Positions 32,401-35,400 of a DNA stretch of 35,446 nt are shown here, piece after piece; position 1 is the first letter of the stretch; every line of letters starts with the position of its first letter. The notes under the pieces are model-generated. The model saw only the letters and a list, made by a program, of their open reading frames with translations. It ran no database searches and had not been told where the DNA came from. A program made the position numbers and the translations under genes. Source of the stretch: Candidatus Omnitrophota bacterium (GTDB lineage: Bacteria; Omnitrophota; Gorgyraeia; Duberdicusellales; 4484-171); assembly GCA_018826075.1 (NCBI GenBank), contig JAHKAJ010000005.1, positions 1-35,446 on the forward strand, written 5' to 3'.

Positions 32401-35400
32401 TTCTTGGTAACTTCCGGGCAATTTAAATGCCTCGTCCGCTACCGGCGAGGAACTTCGCCGGACATTTTCTGAAGAGCCTCCTGCCCTCTTGATTCGCTGA
32501 GCGGCTTTTACAGAGTCAAAATATACATATCCGGATGAAATAACTCTTCGTAAATGTCTACTATTTGGCTTCTGAATCTCATACTCAGTCACGCGTGTAT
32601 TAATGCCGCCTTCGGTTACATAAACTGGTGACAGTATATTGTTTATTATCCAGGAACTAACAGAAATCCACTGGCTTTGCCTATACTTATCTTTTATACT
32701 ACCAAGATTAATGGTCGGCCCGGTCATTTTGACCGGAGCAACAGGCAAATCTTTTTGCGGTTTCCAATCTACACCCTCTACGGTGGCTAACTGCTTGCCT
32801 ATAGCCCATACTTGAGTAATTCTCTCAGATTTCAGCAACGGCCTAAATAGGTAGCTGCCGCCCTCGGCAGTTGTAATTTTCCCGGATCTAATATAGTAGC
32901 TATGTTGGACTCCATCCCAGAAACTTAAAAACTCAGGGATATCCCCCGGTAATGATTCTGCAGATAAGACTTTTTCATTACGCTTAATGCTCTTCGATGC
33001 TCTTCTTCTATTATTTGCTCGCAGCAGACCAGAAATCAGATCAGGCTTACAAATGTATACCGGATAGAAAGGAAAATGTTCAGGATTGACTTTATCTAAG
33101 TTTTGTTTTTTGACTGCCAACAACTTACTATGCATATTAAACGCTATAACTATTCCTTCACCTTTATATGCAGTGCCTACATTTATGGTCCGAAGGGTTG
33201 GGCTATCCTTCCAGTCAGTGGTACCAATTCCTACAGCTACTAAGCTCTTGGTAAGGCTTAGCTCAAAATCTCTATAGATCTTATAGTTACGTAAGTTAAC
33301 TGCTACGTGCTGATCGGACTGACGAGGCTTACGCGAAGATGAAATGACCTCTCCTGACCGCATAAAGATAGTTTTTCCGGATCTATTTACGGTAACCACT
33401 AAATACACTTCGGGATTCAAGGCATCCTGCAAAACAAGAAAACGCGGATTAAGATTTTTCTCGGTAAAAATATTCAGATAGGTTTCCCGTTTCTGTCGTT
33501 TATAGCTGGAAGCATCTATATGTAATCGTTGTCCGTTAAACTTCACTATGTTGGTTTTAAGTCTTCCTGGTTGCCTATTCTGCCTTATCCACTCAGCCGC
33601 ATTCTGCTCTTTTTGAACAGGCTCAAGGTCACTTGCGTATATGCCCATCACCATATCTTCAAAAGGAAAAAATATCTCACAATCCAACAGAGATATATGA
33701 TTTGCGGCACTTTGCCTTATTGTTTTATTAGCTCTTTCCCCTGCAGGAAGATAATCGGGAATTAAAATAAATTCATCAGCCTCTTTTTCGATAGTAAAGG
33801 TCTGAGAAGGATTCCTTTTGTTGATAAGAACCACTTTATTTTTTGAGCTCCGGTCAACCTCGATGCCCTGACGTATATAACTGGGAAAAGAACAAATCTT
33901 TTCCGTACCAAAAAGTTTCAGCGCCGACCAGCCTTTAACTCTCGCCGGGGAAGAACTCTTTTGTGCAGGAAGAACAGTTATCTGGATTTCATCTTTAGTT
34001 TCACTTAAAACCCGTTCTGGCGTGACGCGGATCGAACTAGAATCAAAGTAAGCGCTTACAGTAGAGGGAAAAAATAATAAACGTCTTGCTTTGTTTATTG
34101 ATAGAGCTTTTCTTAAAGCATTGAGAATCATCCCGGTCCCTTTTGGCCCTTTTACTTCAAATACTTGGACTCCTCTAGGTAAAGTCGCTTCACCACCAGA
34201 GACATCATCAACTAAAAATGCTATATTTTTACCCTTAGATATCTGATGCCCTAAAAAGCTATAGTCAATGACTGAATCGCCAATAGTGACTAAAAATGGT
34301 TGCTTAAATTGTTTTTCAGCTAAAAACTCAACCAAGGTCAGCTGTTTATCCCGTAAGGCAACCTGAAGACAAGTTTTGTGAGAGTAAATAAGAGGCTGTG
34401 CGTTGAGTTTACCCCTAATTAACTCCTGGTAACGCTTGTTTATATTTGCTGTAAGTCTTGCATCCTGTAAATCTTCCCGAGCCTGCTCTTGTTTTGACTT
34501 AGTAAACTCAAGCAACAACATAGCTACGCTTTCCCGGTCTTTATCAGCTTTGACCGAGCCCGCCTCCAGCTTTATAACTCCAATTATCGATTTATAAACT
34601 CCAATGAATGAATCAAATATTTGAATGGCTTCCTTGGTAGTTTTTGCTTCCTTTAATCTCTCAACATACCCGCTAACCTCTGAAGCTTTAATTTCAGGCA
34701 CCTTATCCGAAGCAGCTAACTCTTCTAAAAAAGCAATTCCAAAAGCTTGCATCACAGAAAACTGATCACTCTCTGAAAAACCATCTTTGATACCTTTGAT
34801 CTTTCTAACTCCTTTATCATCCCAAGAAATCTGCCCAGCACCGCTCATAAAATAAAACCGAAAACCCGGTAATAGCTCTTGCTTACCTCTTAGCTTGGCT
34901 TCTTTCTCTACTGGAATAATTAGGTTATCAACGCTATTTTCATAGATGGCTCCGGTTATTACCACCACCTGAACTCCTAAATTGAGTAAATCAAAAATAC
35001 GGTTAAGCATTCCTCTTTCTATTGGCTGGTTAGCCTCAGTTATCGTCTTATCTTTATCCATAAAAACAATTACGTCTGAAAAACTTTGGCTCCTAAGTTC
35101 TTTCTCTAACTGCCAGTCCAAATTTTTAGCAATAACTGTCTCGTCCTTACTCTGTGATCGCAATGAGGCTGCCTCCTCATCTAAAACCACAGTTAGGTTA
35201 GGATGTTTCTGCAACAGCGAAGCTGGTACTTCTTCGCTTATCGGGCCTTCCAGGGATTTTTTGACGATTGCGGCCTTCTTTTGTTTGTTGACGAAGAAAA
35301 ACAGGTGTTTGCCTTCAAAAATATCGGCCATACCCATAGTGTAAGCATAAGGATTATCGACTATTTCCGGGTAGTCAGCTTTGTTAGCTTCAATGGTTGA

